Shown here: positions 19,559 to 30,166 of the stretch, in pieces
Layout: every line of letters starts with the position of its first letter
Position numbering within the stretch: position 1 is the stretch's first letter
Assembly: GCF_008386465.1 (NCBI RefSeq)
Contig: NZ_VUOD01000001.1
Span: 310,001-374,000 of the forward strand
Length of the DNA stretch: 64,000 bases
Source: Arenimonas fontis
GTDB lineage: Bacteria > Pseudomonadota > Gammaproteobacteria > Xanthomonadales > Xanthomonadaceae
Direction: 5' to 3'
The notes under the pieces: model-generated
Told to the model about the DNA's origin: nothing
The model's database searches: none
Seen by the model: the letters and a program-made list of their open reading frames with translations, nothing else
Program-made: the position numbers and the translations under genes

Positions 19559-20806
19559 TCAAAGTTCGATACCTTCGCGGCGGGCGATGGTGAAGATGTC
19601 CTTGTCGCCGCGGCCCGAGAGGTTGCACAGGACCAGGCCGTCGCGGGGAAGTTCGCGGGCCAGCCTGATGGCCTGCGCCACCGCGTGGCTGGATTCCAGT
19701 GCCGCCAGGATGCCCTCGCTGCGCGCCAGCAGGTGGAAGGCTTCCAGGGCCTCGTCGTCGCTGATGCCGACGTATTCGGCCCGGCCGATGTCCTTGAGGA
19801 AAGCGTGCTCGGGACCGACGCCGGGGTAGTCCAGGCCGGCCGAGACCGAGTGCGTTTCGACGATCTGGCCGTCGTCGTCGCACAGCACGTAGGTGCGGTT
19901 GCCGTGCAGCACGCCCGGCCGCCCGGCGGCCAGCGATGCCGCATGCCGGCCGCTGGCCAGCCCCTCGCCGGCCGCCTCGGCGCCGACCAGGCGCACGCCG
20001 GCATCGTCCAGGAAGGCATGGAAGATGCCGATGGCATTGCTGCCGCCGCCGACGCAGGCAGTCACCACGTCCGGCAGCCGGCCGTACTCGGCCAGCATCT
20101 GTGCCCTCGCCTCGCGGCCGACCACGGCGTTGAAGTCGCGCACCAGCATCGGATAGGGATGCGGACCGGCCACGGTACCGATGATGTAGAAGGTGTCGCG
20201 GACGTTCGTGACCCAGTCGCGCATGGCTTCGTTCAGCGCGTCCTTCAGCGTCTTGCTGCCGGACTGCACCGGCACCACGGTGGCGCCCAGCAGTTTCATC
20301 CGGAACACGTTCGGCGCCTGCCGCTCGACGTCGGTGGCGCCCATGTAGACCACGCACTCCAGGCCCAGACGCGCCGCCACCGTGGCACTGGCGACGCCAT
20401 GCTGGCCGGCGCCCGTCTCGGCGATGATGCGGGTCTTGCCCATGCGCCGGGCCAGCATGGCCTGGCCGATGGTGTTGTTGATCTTGTGCGCGCCGGTGTG
20501 GTTCAGGTCCTCGCGCTTGAGCAGGATGCGGGCGCCGCCGACCTCCTCCGACAGCCGCCGGGCCTCATAGACCGGACTGGGCCGGCCGACGTAGTGCCGG
20601 TACTCGTGCTCCAGCTCGGCCCGGAAGGCCGGGTCCACCCTGGCGGCCGCGTAGGCCGCCGCCAGCTCGCGCAGCGGCTCGACCAGGGTTTCCGGCACGA
20701 ACACGCCGCCGTAAGGACCAAAGTGGCCGTGCTCGTCCGGCCAGGTCCCGACCCCCCGCGCCGGTGGCCCGCCGGGGGACTCATTCGGATCCGGACCGGT
20801 CTGCAC
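19559..20806 (-). CDS. trpB: tryptophan synthase beta chain
   Basis: PLP enzyme joining indole and serine, 415 aa. The PLP lysine is in HTGAHKINN near residue 105, the phosphate loop is GGGSNAIG near 250, and the entry [13 protein letters not shown] is standard. The GTG start at 20806 has GGAGG 7 nt upstream and makes the first 26 nt overlap the end of trpF in another frame, implying coupling. The N-terminal ~25 residues are Gly/Pro-rich and longer than usual. Confidence 0.96.
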   Translation of the reverse strand: MQTGPDPNESPGGPPARGVGTWPDEHGHFGPYGGVFVPETLVEPLRELAAAYAAARVDPAFRAELEHEYRHYVGRPSPVYEARRLSEEVGGARILLKREDLNHTGAHKINNTIGQAMLARRMGKTRIIAETGAGQHGVASATVAARLGLECVVYMGATDVERQAPNVFRMKLLGATVVPVQSGSKTLKDALNEAMRDWVTNVRDTFYIIGTVAGPHPYPMLVRDFNAVVGREARAQMLAEYGRLPDVVTACVGGGSNAIGIFHAFLDDAGVRLVGAEAAGEGLASGRHAASLAAGRPGVLHGNRTYVLCDDDGQIVETHSVSAGLDYPGVGPEHAFLKDIGRAEYVGISDDEALEAFHLLARSEGILAALESSHAVAQAIRLARELPRDGLVLCNLSGRGDKDIFTIARREGIEL

Positions 20807-21419
20807 GTCTCACCTCCTCCACGAATGCCTGCATCTTCGCGCCGTCCTTGATGCCCGGCGCGCGCTCGATTCCGCTGGATACGTCCACTGCGTACGGCCG
20901 GACGGCGCGGATGGCCCGGCCGACGTTGTCGGGGCCGAGCCCGCCGGCCAGCCAGACCGGCCGACCCGGCGCCGGCGCCCGCGACCAGTCGAAGGCCTGG
21001 CCGCTGCCGCCGCGCTGCCCGGGCGCGTGGCCGTCGAGCAGGAAGCCGCTTGCCGAAGGGTAACGCGCCAGCGCCTGCCTCGCCTCCGTTCCACCCTGCC
21101 CCATGGCAAGCACCTTGAGGTAAGGCCGGTCGAAGCCGCGACAAAAGGTCTCATCCTCGCCGCCATGGAACTGCAGCAAGTCCGGCCGCAGTGCCCGCAC
21201 GATCCGGCGCACCTCCTCAGCCGGGTTGTCCATGAACAGGGCCACCGCCGCCACCGGCGGCGGCACCGCCTCGCGCAGCGCCAGTGCCTGGCCAGGCTCG
21301 AGCCGGCGTGGGCTGCCCGCGGCGAACACGAAGCCGATCGCGTCCACGCCCAGCTCCACCGCAAGGCGCACGTCGCCCGGCCGGGTCAGGCCGCAGAACT
21401 TGATGCGGGTGCGGCTCAC
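20781..21419 (-). CDS. trpF: phosphoribosylanthranilate isomerase
   Basis: Third step of tryptophan synthesis from anthranilate, 212 aa, stand-alone TIM barrel. The catalytic cysteine is in [10 protein letters not shown] (residue 9), the general acid aspartate in [14 protein letters not shown] near residue 130, and the phosphate loop is [10 protein letters not shown] followed by VDVSSGIE. The start is GTG 21419, overlapping the truA stop (GTGA). trpE, trpD and trpC are not in the window, so the pathway is split. Confidence 0.95.
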   Translation of the reverse strand: MSRTRIKFCGLTRPGDVRLAVELGVDAIGFVFAAGSPRRLEPGQALALREAVPPPVAAVALFMDNPAEEVRRIVRALRPDLLQFHGGEDETFCRGFDRPYLKVLAMGQGGTEARQALARYPSASGFLLDGHAPGQRGGSGQAFDWSRAPAPGRPVWLAGGLGPDNVGRAIRAVRPYAVDVSSGIERAPGIKDGAKMQAFVEEVRRADRSGSE

Positions 21420-22186
21420 AGGCAGACCTCCTCGGGAAGGCCCCAGCGGCGCGGATAACGCGGCCCCAGGAAAACCAGGCCGCCACCCGGCGCGGTCGGC
21501 CCGGCCAGGGTCCGGTCGCGCCCTGCCAGCAGTTCGGCCAGCCAGGCCTCCGTCCGCTCGCCGCGGCCGATCGGCAAGAGGCTGCCGACGATGTTGCGCA
21601 CCATGTGGTGCAGGAAGGCATTGGCCTGCACTTCCACCACCACCCTGTCGCCGGGCTCGCGGCGCACCTCGATTTCCTGCAGCTCGCGCACCGGGTGCGG
21701 TGCCTGGCAGTGTACGGTGCGGAAGGCGCTGAAGTCGTGCTCGCCGAGCAGGGCCTGGGCGGCGCGATGCATGGCCTCCACGTCCAGCGGCGCCCGCTCC
21801 CAGGCGAGGAAATGCCGGTACAGGGCCGGCCGCGTCGGCCGGTTCAGCAGCGTGTAGCGGTAGCGGCGGGCGCGGGCCGAGTAGCGGGCGTGGAAATCGT
21901 CGGGCACGCGCTGCGCCCAGAGCACGGTGACTCCGTGCGGCAGGCGGCTGTTGCAACCCTGGCGCAGGCCGTAGTCGCCGCGTTCGACCTCGGTGTCGAA
22001 ATGCACCACCTGGCAGGCGGCGTGCACGCCGGCGTCGGTGCGGCCGCCGCAGGTCACCTGCACCTCGTGGTCGAGCACGAAGCCCAGCGCCGACTCCACC
22101 GCCGCCTGCAGGGTGGCGCCGTGCGCCAGCCGCTGCCAGCCGAGGAAGCCGGTGCCGTCGTATTCGATGCCCAGTGCGTAGCGCAT
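21416..22186 (-). CDS. truA: tRNA pseudouridine(38-40) synthase
   Basis: Makes pseudouridine at tRNA positions 38-40, 256 aa. The catalytic aspartate is in GRTDAGVHA near residue 51. RRYRYTLLN and the C-terminal [14 protein letters not shown] block are diagnostic. The ATG start is 64 bp after fimV; its stop is shared with the trpF start. Confidence 0.96.
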   Translation of the reverse strand: MRYALGIEYDGTGFLGWQRLAHGATLQAAVESALGFVLDHEVQVTCGGRTDAGVHAACQVVHFDTEVERGDYGLRQGCNSRLPHGVTVLWAQRVPDDFHARYSARARRYRYTLLNRPTRPALYRHFLAWERAPLDVEAMHRAAQALLGEHDFSAFRTVHCQAPHPVRELQEIEVRREPGDRVVVEVQANAFLHHMVRNIVGSLLPIGRGERTEAWLAELLAGRDRTLAGPTAPGGGLVFLGPRYPRRWGLPEEVCL

Positions 22187-22250
22187 GCCCTGAATGCCGA
22201 GGGCCGGGTCGCCCCGGCCCTCGTCGTATTGCCCGTCGAGTGGGCTCAGC

Positions 22251-24611
22251 TTAGCCGATTTCCCGGAGCAGCTTCTCGGCCTCGGCGCGGCCGGCCGGCC
22301 CGGCTTCGGCGATCACTTCCTCCAGCATGGCCTTGGCGCCCTCGACATCGCCGATGTCCAGGTAGGCCCGGGCCAGCTCGATCTTGGTGGCGCTGGCGTC
22401 ATCGTCGAGCGCGGGCGCCTCGCCTTCGCCGGCCTCGTCTTCGCCGGCCTCGCCCGCCATGCCGGCGTCGCCGGCCAGGTCGGCCGGGAACGCCTCTTCC
22501 AGATCGACGGCGGCATCGAAGTCGGCAACGAGCTCAGCCCCGGACGTCGGAACCGGCGCCGGCGCCCCGGACCGGTCCGAGGTCTCCGCGGCCGGCACCG
22601 CCCGGTCGCCGTCTTCCGCGTCCGCCGGCTCCGGTGCGGCAGCGGCCTCGGGCGTCGCCGTCGCCGACATCACGCCGGTGTCGCCGAAGCGCGGGGCATT
22701 CCAGCCGGACTGCTGGAACAGCGGATGGCCGGGCAGCAGGGACAGGCCCATCACCGCCGCCTCGCGCCAGCGCGGGTCCAGGGTGCTGCGCACCTGCGCG
22801 CGCATGGCCTGGGCGGCGCGCTCGTACTCCGCGGCCTCGCCGCGCGAGTGCAGCAGCCGCAGCAGGCAGATGTGCGCCTCGAGGTCGGAAGGATTGGCGG
22901 CGATGCGCTCGCGCAGGGCCTCGGCCTGGTCGTCGACGGCGGCCTCGACTTCCTCCTCGTCGATCTCCTCCTCCGCCACGGCCGCGGCGGCGGCGCCAGG
23001 CAGGCTGCGCTTGAGCGCCTCGTCGTCGGAGATGCGCCGCGGCGGCGGGCTCGGCAGCACCTCGCGCTTGCGCCGGCCACGCAGGGCCAGCACCAGGCCA
23101 CCCAGCACCACCACGCCGGCACCGCCCAGCACGTAGGGATCGAGGTACCAGGGGGCGGGCGCCGGTGGCTGGCCTGCCGCGGACTCCGCCGCCGCCGGCT
23201 CCTCTGCCTGCGCCTGCTGCTGCCCCAGGCGGTCCTGCAGGGCCTTGAGCTGGGCTTCCTGCATCTCGATGAGACGCTCGCTGTCGGCCTGCTGCTGCTC
23301 GATCTCGGCGATCTGCGAGCGCAGCTCGGCCACCTCGGCTTCGCGTGCAGCCAGATCCTCCTGGTCCTGACCGGGTTCGGCCCGAAGCTCCTCGCCTGCA
23401 CCGTCGGCGCTGGCGCCGGAACGGGCACCGCGGGCTGCGGTTTCGCCCTCGGCGGGCGGCACGATTTCCAGGCGTCCCTCCGCCGCCGGTCGTGTCGGGG
23501 CCGGGCGCGCAGGCGCGGGACGCGGCGCCTCGGCGACCGCCTCGGCCGGCTGCGGCACCGGCACGCGCCGGGCCTGCCAGGCCTCGGCCTGCTGGCGGAC
23601 CAGGGCCGCGGCCTCCGCCGCTCCCAACTGCAACATCTGCTCGCGGCCGGGAATGCGCAACACGGCGCCGCGCCTGAGCAGATTGATGTTGTCGTCGATG
23701 AAGGCTTCGGGGTTGGCCCGCTGGATGGCCAGCATCACCTGGTTCATGGTGACCGCCGGATCCGGGCGGACCTGCTGGGCGATGCTCCAGAGCGTCTGGC
23801 CGTCGGCCACCGGGCCGACATCGCCGGGGGCCGGGGCTGGGGGCGGCAGGGGTCGGCTGGGTGGTGGCGGGGTCGGCTCCGGCGCCGGCGTTGGGGCCGG
23901 CTCGGGCACCGGCATCGGGGCCGGACCGGGTTCCGGCAGCGGAGCCGGCTCGGGCACGGGCTCCGCCGCCGCGGCCGGACCCGGTTCGGCAATCGCCACC
24001 GGCGCCGCCGGTTCCGTCTCCGGTGGCAGGGCTTCCACCGGCGCCGGGCCGGGCTCCGGCAACGGCTCAGGCGGAATGTCGCGGTAAGTGAAGACCGGCT
24101 CGGGATCGGGTACCGGTTCGGGCTCGGCCGGCGCCGGCACGGGTGCCGGAGCCGGCGTGGCGGGCACCGAAACCACCGGCGTTTCCAGTGGTTTGACCAC
24201 CGCCGGCGCGATGTAGGGCGGGTCCACCAGGGCGCTGAACTCGCGCACGACCTTGCCGCGGCCCCAGTCGGCCTCCAGCAGGAAGGTCAGGAAAGGTTCG
24301 TTGAACCGGCTCGTGGTGGTCACCCTGATCACCGGCTGGCCCTGGGCGTTGCGGCCCACCTCCATCTGCAGGTTCGCGGTCAGGCCGACCGGACGCTCCA
24401 GCCCTACCCGGGCAAAGGCCTCGGGCGAAGCCAGGCGTACCTCCAGATCCTCCAGCTCGCCGGGGGCGGCCGAGACGATGGGGATCTCCGCCACCAGCGG
24501 CTCGTTGAGCCGGGACTTGACCTCGATCTGGCCCAGGCCCAGGGCATGGGCGCTGCCCGCGCCCAGGGCGAGGGCCAGGGCCAGCGACAGCTGCAATTGC
24601 CGGTTGTTCAC
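22251..24611 (-). CDS. fimV: FimV-like pilus/polarity hub protein
   Basis: Inner-membrane peptidoglycan-binding scaffold that in Pseudomonas organises the cell pole and type IV pili; 786 aa. Order: signal peptide 1-23; FimV N-terminal beta domain 24-145; Pro/Glu/Ala repeats ~150-262 (PEPxPxP and PAPxP runs); LysM 265-322; second Pro/Ala linker; coiled coil ~420-470; TM helix 487-512; acidic cytoplasmic region; C-terminal TPR-like FimV motif 745-785 ([16 protein letters not shown]). The start is GTG. Its place between asd and truA is conserved. Confidence 0.93.
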   Translation of the reverse strand: MNNRQLQLSLALALALGAGSAHALGLGQIEVKSRLNEPLVAEIPIVSAAPGELEDLEVRLASPEAFARVGLERPVGLTANLQMEVGRNAQGQPVIRVTTTSRFNEPFLTFLLEADWGRGKVVREFSALVDPPYIAPAVVKPLETPVVSVPATPAPAPVPAPAEPEPVPDPEPVFTYRDIPPEPLPEPGPAPVEALPPETEPAAPVAIAEPGPAAAAEPVPEPAPLPEPGPAPMPVPEPAPTPAPEPTPPPPSRPLPPPAPAPGDVGPVADGQTLWSIAQQVRPDPAVTMNQVMLAIQRANPEAFIDDNINLLRRGAVLRIPGREQMLQLGAAEAAALVRQQAEAWQARRVPVPQPAEAVAEAPRPAPARPAPTRPAAEGRLEIVPPAEGETAARGARSGASADGAGEELRAEPGQDQEDLAAREAEVAELRSQIAEIEQQQADSERLIEMQEAQLKALQDRLGQQQAQAEEPAAAESAAGQPPAPAPWYLDPYVLGGAGVVVLGGLVLALRGRRKREVLPSPPPRRISDDEALKRSLPGAAAAAVAEEEIDEEEVEAAVDDQAEALRERIAANPSDLEAHICLLRLLHSRGEAAEYERAAQAMRAQVRSTLDPRWREAAVMGLSLLPGHPLFQQSGWNAPRFGDTGVMSATATPEAAAAPEPADAEDGDRAVPAAETSDRSGAPAPVPTSGAELVADFDAAVDLEEAFPADLAGDAGMAGEAGEDEAGEGEAPALDDDASATKIELARAYLDIGDVEGAKAMLEEVIAEAGPAGRAEAEKLLREIG

Positions 24612-24707
24612 GCTCGGATGTCTCCCCGTTCCTTGGACGGCAGAACCTGATGGGCCCGACGCCTTCCCCCGCGGCAGCCGGGCCGGCTGGCGGCCCGAAT
24701 ATACCCG

Positions 24708-25727
24708 TCAGCCGCCGGCCTTGACCACGAGTTCGGCCAGCTGCACGGCGTTCAGGGCCGCGCCCTTGCGGATGTTGTCGGCGACGATCCAGAGATTCAG
24801 GCCGCGCGGGTGCGAAAGGTCCTCGCGGATGCGTCCGACGTAGACTGGATCCCGACCGGCCGCATGCGTCACTGGGGTCGGATAGCCGCCGGCCTCCGGC
24901 TCGTCCACCACCTCGACGCCCGGCGCCGACATCAGCAGCTCGCGCGCCCGCTCGGCCGTGATCTTCTCCCGGGTCTCCAGGTGCACCGCCTCGGAATGGC
25001 CGTAGAACACGGGCACCCGCACGGCGGTGGGGTTCACCAGGATGTCCGGGTCGCCGAGGATCTTGCGGGTTTCCCAGACCATCTTCATCTCCTCGCGGGT
25101 GAAGCCGTTGTCCAGGAACTCGTCGATGTGCGGGATCAGGTTGAAGGCGATCTGAACCGGGAACTTCGCCGGCTCCTGCGGCTGGAAGTTCAGCAGGGCG
25201 GCGGTCTGCCGGCCCAGCTCCTCCATGGCGCTGCGGCCTGCGCCCGACACCGACTGGTAGGTGGCGACGTTGATGCGTTCGATGCCGACGGCGCGGTGGA
25301 TCGGCGCCAGCGCCACCATCATCTGCATGGTCGAGCAGTTCGGGTTGGCGACGATGCCGCGCGGGCGCTCCGCCAGCGCTTCCGGGTTCACTTCCGCCAC
25401 CACCAGCGGCACGTCCTCGTCGTAGCGGAAGGCCGAGCTATTGTCTATGACCACGGCGCCGGCAGCGGCGAACTTCGGCGCGTAGGCCCTGGAGACGCTG
25501 CCGCCGGCGGAAAACAGCGCCACGTCGACGCCGGCCGGATCGAAGCCGGCCAGATCCCGCACCGGCAGCTTGCGGCCGCCGAAATCCACCTCGCGGCCGG
25601 CCGACCGCTCGCTGGCCAGCACATGCAACTCGCCAACCGGAAAATTCCGCTCCGCCAGAATCTCCAGCATCGCCTCGCCGACGGCGCCGGTGGCACCGAC
25701 GACCGCCACATTGAACGTCCTGCTCAT
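24708..25727 (-). CDS. asd: aspartate-semialdehyde dehydrogenase
   Basis: NADPH-dependent branch enzyme for lysine/diaminopimelate, threonine and methionine; 339 aa. The NADP site is VGATGAVGE near residue 10, the catalytic cysteine is in NPNCSTMQ near residue 130, and SVSGAGRSAMEEL and the histidine-containing VPVFYGHSEAVH near 245 follow. The reading frame continues upstream, but ATG 25727 (MSRTFNVAVVG) is clearly the start. Confidence 0.97.
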   Translation of the reverse strand: MSRTFNVAVVGATGAVGEAMLEILAERNFPVGELHVLASERSAGREVDFGGRKLPVRDLAGFDPAGVDVALFSAGGSVSRAYAPKFAAAGAVVIDNSSAFRYDEDVPLVVAEVNPEALAERPRGIVANPNCSTMQMMVALAPIHRAVGIERINVATYQSVSGAGRSAMEELGRQTAALLNFQPQEPAKFPVQIAFNLIPHIDEFLDNGFTREEMKMVWETRKILGDPDILVNPTAVRVPVFYGHSEAVHLETREKITAERARELLMSAPGVEVVDEPEAGGYPTPVTHAAGRDPVYVGRIREDLSHPRGLNLWIVADNIRKGAALNAVQLAELVVKAGG

Positions 25728-25756
25728 GATCGTTCCTTGATGATTATTGGCCGCGA

Positions 25757-26854
25757 CTACGACCCTTCCCCCGGCACCCGAGGGACAACCGGCCCGACGT
25801 CGCCGCACTGGGCGCGGTGGCGGAGGGCCTGGTCCATCAGTACCAGGGCCAGCATGGCCTCGCAGATCGGCGGCGCCCGCAGACCGACGCAGGGGTCGTG
25901 CCGGCCGGTGGTCACCACCTCCACCGGCGCGCCGCTCACGTCCACGGTGGCGCCGGGCAGGCGCAGGCTGGAGGTCGGCTTGAAGGCCACCGACACCTCG
26001 ATGGCCTGGCCGGTACTGATGCCGCCCAGGATGCCGCCGGCGTGGTTGCTGGCGAAGCCCTGTGGCGACATCAGGTCCCGGTGCTCGCTGCCCTTTTGCC
26101 TGACCGCGGCGAAACCGGCGCCGATCTCCACGCCCTTGACCGCATTGATGGACATCATGGCGGCGGCGATCTCGGCGTCGAGCTTGCCGTAGACCGGCTC
26201 GCCCCAGCCCGGCGGCACGCCCAGAGCCTGCACCCGCACCCGCGCCCCGACCGAATCGCCGGACTTGCGCAGCGCGTCCATGAAGGCCTCGAGTTCCGGC
26301 ACCTGCTCCGCGCAGGGCCAGAAGAAGGGACTGTCCTCGACCACACCCCAGTCGAAACCGCGCGGCAGCACCTCGCCGATCTGGCTGACGCAGGCCCGCA
26401 CGGACACGCCCTTCGCCGCCAGCCACTTCTTGGCGATCACGCCGGCGGCCACGCGCATCGTCGTTTCCCGGGCCGAGCTGCGGCCGCCCCCGCGCGGGTC
26501 GCGGATACCGTATTTCTGCCAGTAGGTGTAGTCGGCGTGGCCTGGCCGGAACTGCCCCGCGATGGCGGCGTAGTCCTTGCTGCGGGCGTCGGTGTTGCGT
26601 ACCAGCAGGGCGATCGGCGTGCCGGTGGTACGGCCCTCGTAGACACCGCTGAGGATCTCCACCTCGTCGGCCTCGCGCCGCTGCGAGGTGTGCCGGCTGC
26701 GGCCCGTGGCGCGCCGGGCCAGGTCATGGGCGAAGTCTTCCGGCGCCAGCCCGATGCCGGGAGGGCAGCCGTCCACCACGCAGCCGATGGCCGGCCCGTG
26801 GCTCTCGCCGAAGGTGGTGACGCGCAACAGGCGGCCGAAGCTGTTGTCGCTCAT
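25757..26854 (-). CDS. aroC: chorismate synthase
   Basis: Last step of the shikimate pathway, using reduced FMN; 365 aa. Signatures are GESHGPAIG with the catalytic His near residue 17, [24 protein letters not shown], and [16 protein letters not shown] near the C-terminus. The ATG start at 26854 is 10 bp after prmB. Its product feeds the tryptophan genes downstream. Confidence 0.97.
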   Translation of the reverse strand: MSDNSFGRLLRVTTFGESHGPAIGCVVDGCPPGIGLAPEDFAHDLARRATGRSRHTSQRREADEVEILSGVYEGRTTGTPIALLVRNTDARSKDYAAIAGQFRPGHADYTYWQKYGIRDPRGGGRSSARETTMRVAAGVIAKKWLAAKGVSVRACVSQIGEVLPRGFDWGVVEDSPFFWPCAEQVPELEAFMDALRKSGDSVGARVRVQALGVPPGWGEPVYGKLDAEIAAAMMSINAVKGVEIGAGFAAVRQKGSEHRDLMSPQGFASNHAGGILGGISTGQAIEVSVAFKPTSSLRLPGATVDVSGAPVEVVTTGRHDPCVGLRAPPICEAMLALVLMDQALRHRAQCGDVGPVVPRVPGEGS

Positions 26855-26864
26855 GCGCTCGCGC

Positions 26865-27785
26865 TCAGCGCCCCCGTGCGTCGGCCAGGACGCGGATGCG
26901 GTCGTGGTGGGCCAGCAGGTCGGCACGCTCGACCACGAACACGCCCATCTGCCCGACCTTGAACTCGACCCAGGCGAAGGGAATCCCGGGCAGCAGCATC
27001 GCCAGCGCCCGCTCGCTCTCGCCGACCTCGCAGACCAACAGGCCGTGTTCGGACAAGTGCGCCGGCGCGTCGCGCAGGATCGCCAGGACGAGGTCCAGGC
27101 CGTCCTCGCCGGCGCGCAGGCCCAGCTCGGGCTCGTGCCGATACTCGGGCGGCAAGGCATCGGTCTGCTCGTGGGTAACATAGGGCGGGTTGCTGACGAT
27201 CAGGTCGTAGACCTCGCCGCGCAGGCCGGAAAACAGGTCGGACTTCAGCAGCCGCACGTTGTCGGCATGCAGGCGCTCGACGTTCTCGGCGGCCAGGGCC
27301 AGGGCGTCGTCGCTGATGTCCACCGCATCCACCTGCCAGTGCGGGTGGTAGTGGGCCATGGCGATGCCGATGCAGCCCGAGCCGGTGCACAGGTCGAGCG
27401 CGCGCCGGACCTCCCGTCCCCCAAGCCAGGGCTCGAAGCCGGCCTCGATCAGCTCGGCGATCGGCGAGCGCGGCACCAGCGCACGCGGATCGGACTTGAA
27501 GCTCAGGCCGGCGAACCAGGCCTCGCCGGTCAGGTAACAGGCCGGGATGCGCTCGTTGATGCGCCGGGCGAACAGGGCCATCACCTCCTGCTTCTCCTCG
27601 CCGGTGAGCGCGGCCTGGCCATAGGCCGGCGGCAGGTCGTGCGGCAGGTGCAGGGCATGCAGGACCAGTTGAGTCGCCTCGTCCAGGGCGTTGTCCATGC
27701 TGTGGCCGAAACTGAGGCCGGCGGCATTGAAACGGCTGGCGCCGTAACGGATGAAGTCGACGATGGTACGCAGTTCCGCCGGCAT
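26865..27785 (-). CDS. prmB: ribosomal protein L3 glutamine N5-methyltransferase
   Basis: SAM-dependent methylation of a glutamine in ribosomal protein L3; 306 aa. The SAM site is [14 protein letters not shown] near residue 130, with aspartate in DAVDIS, and the catalytic NPPY motif is at VSNPPYV near residue 195. [16 protein letters not shown] is typical of PrmB/PrmC. Next to aroC the assignment as PrmB rather than PrmC is firm. The ATG start is the first gene of the long minus-strand run. Confidence 0.95.
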   Translation of the reverse strand: MPAELRTIVDFIRYGASRFNAAGLSFGHSMDNALDEATQLVLHALHLPHDLPPAYGQAALTGEEKQEVMALFARRINERIPACYLTGEAWFAGLSFKSDPRALVPRSPIAELIEAGFEPWLGGREVRRALDLCTGSGCIGIAMAHYHPHWQVDAVDISDDALALAAENVERLHADNVRLLKSDLFSGLRGEVYDLIVSNPPYVTHEQTDALPPEYRHEPELGLRAGEDGLDLVLAILRDAPAHLSEHGLLVCEVGESERALAMLLPGIPFAWVEFKVGQMGVFVVERADLLAHHDRIRVLADARGR

Positions 27786-27813
27786 TGCCCTGCAACCCTT
27801 TGAATGGACCGCG

Positions 27814-27838
27814 AGTATAGCGGCCGGCCGGCTATAAT
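27814..27838. promoter_or_regulatory. divergent -10 boxes between prmB and the SCO gene
   Basis: The 83-bp gap between divergent genes holds a perfect TATAAT on the plus strand (27833-27838), which would give a leader of about 25 nt before the SCO GTG. On the minus strand TATACT (27819-27814) lies about 30 nt before prmB. No convincing -35 was found for either. Confidence 0.45.
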
Positions 27839-27868
27839 TGCCGACCCCGCGCCGACCGGAACCGCATC

Positions 27869-28519
27869 GTGTTCAACCGCCAGACCCTGCTGATCCTGCT
27901 GGCCGCCCTGGCCGCCGGCCTGGGCCTCTGGGCCGCCCAGATCGCCTTCGCCCCCTCGCTGCCGCGCGACGACGGCCCTGCGCTCGACCCGGCCACCCTG
28001 AGCGCGGTGCGCCTTTTCCCGCAGCCGCGACCGTTGCCGCCCTTCGAGCTGCAGCAGTCCGACGGCACGCCGCTGACCGGCAGCGAGCTGGCCGGTCGCT
28101 GGACCCTGGTCTTCCTGGGCTTCACCCACTGCCCGGACGTCTGCCCCACCACCCTGACCGAGCTGGCCGGCGCCCAGCGGGCCTGGATGGGGATTCCGGA
28201 ACCGCGCCGGCCGCGGGTGCTGTTCGTCTCGGTGGACCCCGACCGCGACAGCCCGGAGCGCGCCGGCGAGTACGCCCGCTACTTCCACCCCGACACCCTG
28301 GCCGCGACCGCGCAGGAGCCGGCCCTGCAGCAGTTCGCCACCGCCCTGGGCCTGGTCTACATGAAGGTGCCGCTGGAAGGCGGCGACTACAGCATGGACC
28401 ACAGCACCGCCGTGGTGGTGCTGGATCCGCGGGGCCGGCAGGCCGGGCTGATCCGGCCGCCGCTGGTGCCGGCCGACATCGCCGCCGACCTGCGCCTGCT
28501 GGCGGAAACGATCCCGTGA
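27869..28519 (+). CDS. SCO1/SenC/PrrC-family copper chaperone
   Basis: Membrane-anchored thioredoxin-fold protein that delivers copper to the CuA site of cytochrome oxidase; 216 aa. An N-terminal helix (5-27) anchors it. The copper ligands are the pair C88-P-D-V-C92 (in [10 protein letters not shown]) and H178 (in SMDHSTAV), all present. [14 protein letters not shown] is typical. The start is GTG. The stop overlaps the psd start (GTGA). No oxidase genes are in the window. Confidence 0.93.
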   Translation: MFNRQTLLILLAALAAGLGLWAAQIAFAPSLPRDDGPALDPATLSAVRLFPQPRPLPPFELQQSDGTPLTGSELAGRWTLVFLGFTHCPDVCPTTLTELAGAQRAWMGIPEPRRPRVLFVSVDPDRDSPERAGEYARYFHPDTLAATAQEPALQQFATALGLVYMKVPLEGGDYSMDHSTAVVVLDPRGRQAGLIRPPLVPADIAADLRLLAETIP

Positions 28520-29364
28520 GCCCGAAGGTCGCGCTGCAGTACCTGCTGCCACACCGGCTGCTTACGCGCCTGGCCTACGGCGTGGCGCGGGTGCGGGTGG
28601 GCTGGTTCAAGGACTGGCTGATCCGGCTGGTGATCCGCCGCTTCGGTGTGGACATGACCGAGGCCGCCAACCCCGACCCGCGCAGTTACCTGCACTTCAA
28701 CGCCTTCTTCACCCGCGAACTGAAACCCGGTGCGCGCCGGCCGGACCCGGACCCGTCCACCCTGCTGATGCCGGCCGACGGCAAGGTCAGCCAGGTCGGG
28801 CGGATCGCCGGAGGTCGCATCTTCCAGGCCAAGGGCCGGGACTACAGCGCCGCCGAACTGCTGGGCAGCGAGGCCATGGCCGCGCCCTATGCCGACGGCT
28901 GGTTCGCCAACGTCTACCTGTCGCCGCGCGACTACCACCGCGTGCACATGCCCTGGGACGGCGAGCTGCAGGAAACCCTGCACGTGCCGGGCCGGCTGTT
29001 CACGGTGGCGCCGTGGGGCGTACGCGCCATTCCGCGACTGTTCGCCCGCAACGAACGTCTGGTCTGCCACTTCGGGACGGAGTTCGGGCCGATGTGCGTG
29101 GTGATGGTGGGCGCCCTGCTGGTTTCCGGCGTGGAGACGGTGTGGAACGGCGAGGAGATACCACCCTACGCGCACCGGCCCGTGCGGCGCGATTGGCGCG
29201 GCCAGGGCATCCGCCTGGCCCGCTTCGCCGAGATGGCCCGCTTCAACTACGGCTCCACGGTCATCCTGCTTTTCCCGCGCGGAGCGGTGGAGCTGGACGG
29301 CTTCGACAGCGAGGCGCCGACCCGGGTCGGGCAGCGCCTGGGCCAGGTCCTGCCGCGCGGCTGA
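28516..29364 (+). CDS. psd: phosphatidylserine decarboxylase proenzyme
   Basis: Makes phosphatidylethanolamine at the membrane; 282 aa. The proenzyme cuts itself between G246 and S247 of FNYGSTV (a YGST form of the usual LGST), leaving a pyruvoyl group. Candidate triad residues are D88 (PADGKV) and H144 (DYHRVHMP). The GTG start overlaps the SCO stop, so coexpression with the copper chaperone is likely. Confidence 0.94.
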   Translation: MSPKVALQYLLPHRLLTRLAYGVARVRVGWFKDWLIRLVIRRFGVDMTEAANPDPRSYLHFNAFFTRELKPGARRPDPDPSTLLMPADGKVSQVGRIAGGRIFQAKGRDYSAAELLGSEAMAAPYADGWFANVYLSPRDYHRVHMPWDGELQETLHVPGRLFTVAPWGVRAIPRLFARNERLVCHFGTEFGPMCVVMVGALLVSGVETVWNGEEIPPYAHRPVRRDWRGQGIRLARFAEMARFNYGSTVILLFPRGAVELDGFDSEAPTRVGQRLGQVLPRG

Positions 29365-29385
29365 TCCGGCGCTAGACTGGCCGGC

Positions 29386-30099
29386 ATGGGTCAGCAGCAG
29401 CACGCCATCCGTCTTTTCCAGACCATCGAGCATCCCTGCGGCTACTGGCCGGAGCGGCTCTCGCGCGACCTGGTGATAGATCCGGCGGATCCGCACCTGC
29501 CCTCGGTCTACGCCCAGGCCCTGGCCATGGGCTTCCGCCGCTCCGGCGGCCATGTGTACCGGCCCTACTGCAAGGGCTGCCGCGACTGCATCTCGGTGCG
29601 CATCCCGGTGCGCCGGTTCCGGCCCAACCGGGCGCAGCGCCGCTGCATGGCCCGCAATGCCGATCTCGAGCTGGCGATCGTGCCGGCCCGGCGCAATCGC
29701 GAGAACTTCGCCCTGTACCGGCGCTACCTGGACAGCCGGCATCGCGGCGGCGGCATGGACGACCCCAGCCCGGAGAACTTCGACAACTTCCTGGCCTGCC
29801 GCTGGAGCCCGACCCAGTTCATGGAACTGCGCCTGGCCGGCAGGCTGGTGGCGGTGGCAGTGACCGATGTCGTGCCGGACGCGCTCTCGGCCGTGTACAC
29901 CTTCTTCGAACCGGAACTGGGCCATCGCAGCCTGGGCGCCTATGCCATCCTGCGCCAGGTGCAGCGGGCCGTCGAGGACGGCCGCGACTACCTGTACCTG
30001 GGCTTCTGGCTGCGCGGACACCCGAAGATGGAATACAAGCGCGCCTTCCGCCCGCTGGAATACCTGGACGGCGCCCAGTGGCGACCCATGCCGGATTGA
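29386..30099 (+). CDS. bpt: aspartate/glutamate leucyltransferase (Bpt/Ate family)
   Basis: Adds a destabilising residue to the N-terminus of proteins so that ClpS/ClpAP can degrade them (N-degron pathway); 237 aa. Seen: N-terminal CGYW, YRPYCKGCRDCISVRIPV with its Cys cluster (residues 59-72), FxPNRAQRRC, and the C-terminal AILRQVQRA...YLYLGFWLRGHPKMEYKRAFRPLE block split over two conserved parts. The family includes Arg- and Leu-adding enzymes; the specificity is assigned by similarity of type. A TAGACT box ends 7 nt before the ATG, suggesting a leaderless message. Confidence 0.93.
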   Translation: MGQQQHAIRLFQTIEHPCGYWPERLSRDLVIDPADPHLPSVYAQALAMGFRRSGGHVYRPYCKGCRDCISVRIPVRRFRPNRAQRRCMARNADLELAIVPARRNRENFALYRRYLDSRHRGGGMDDPSPENFDNFLACRWSPTQFMELRLAGRLVAVAVTDVVPDALSAVYTFFEPELGHRSLGAYAILRQVQRAVEDGRDYLYLGFWLRGHPKMEYKRAFRPLEYLDGAQWRPMPD

Positions 30100-30166
30100 T
30101 GTCGGCCGTCGCGGGGACTGCCGCGGGACTGCCGGCTGTCATGTCCATGCGGCACAATGCCGGCCC

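Noticed and set aside
23825-24180. Pro/Glu/Gly repeat tract as a separate repeat element
   Set aside because: It encodes the in-frame Pro-rich linker of FimV, normal for this protein.
22194-24650. 818-codon open frame opposite fimV
   Set aside because: Antisense reading of the Pro/Ala/Glu-rich FimV region gives Gly/Arg repeats. No start context or family is recognisable.
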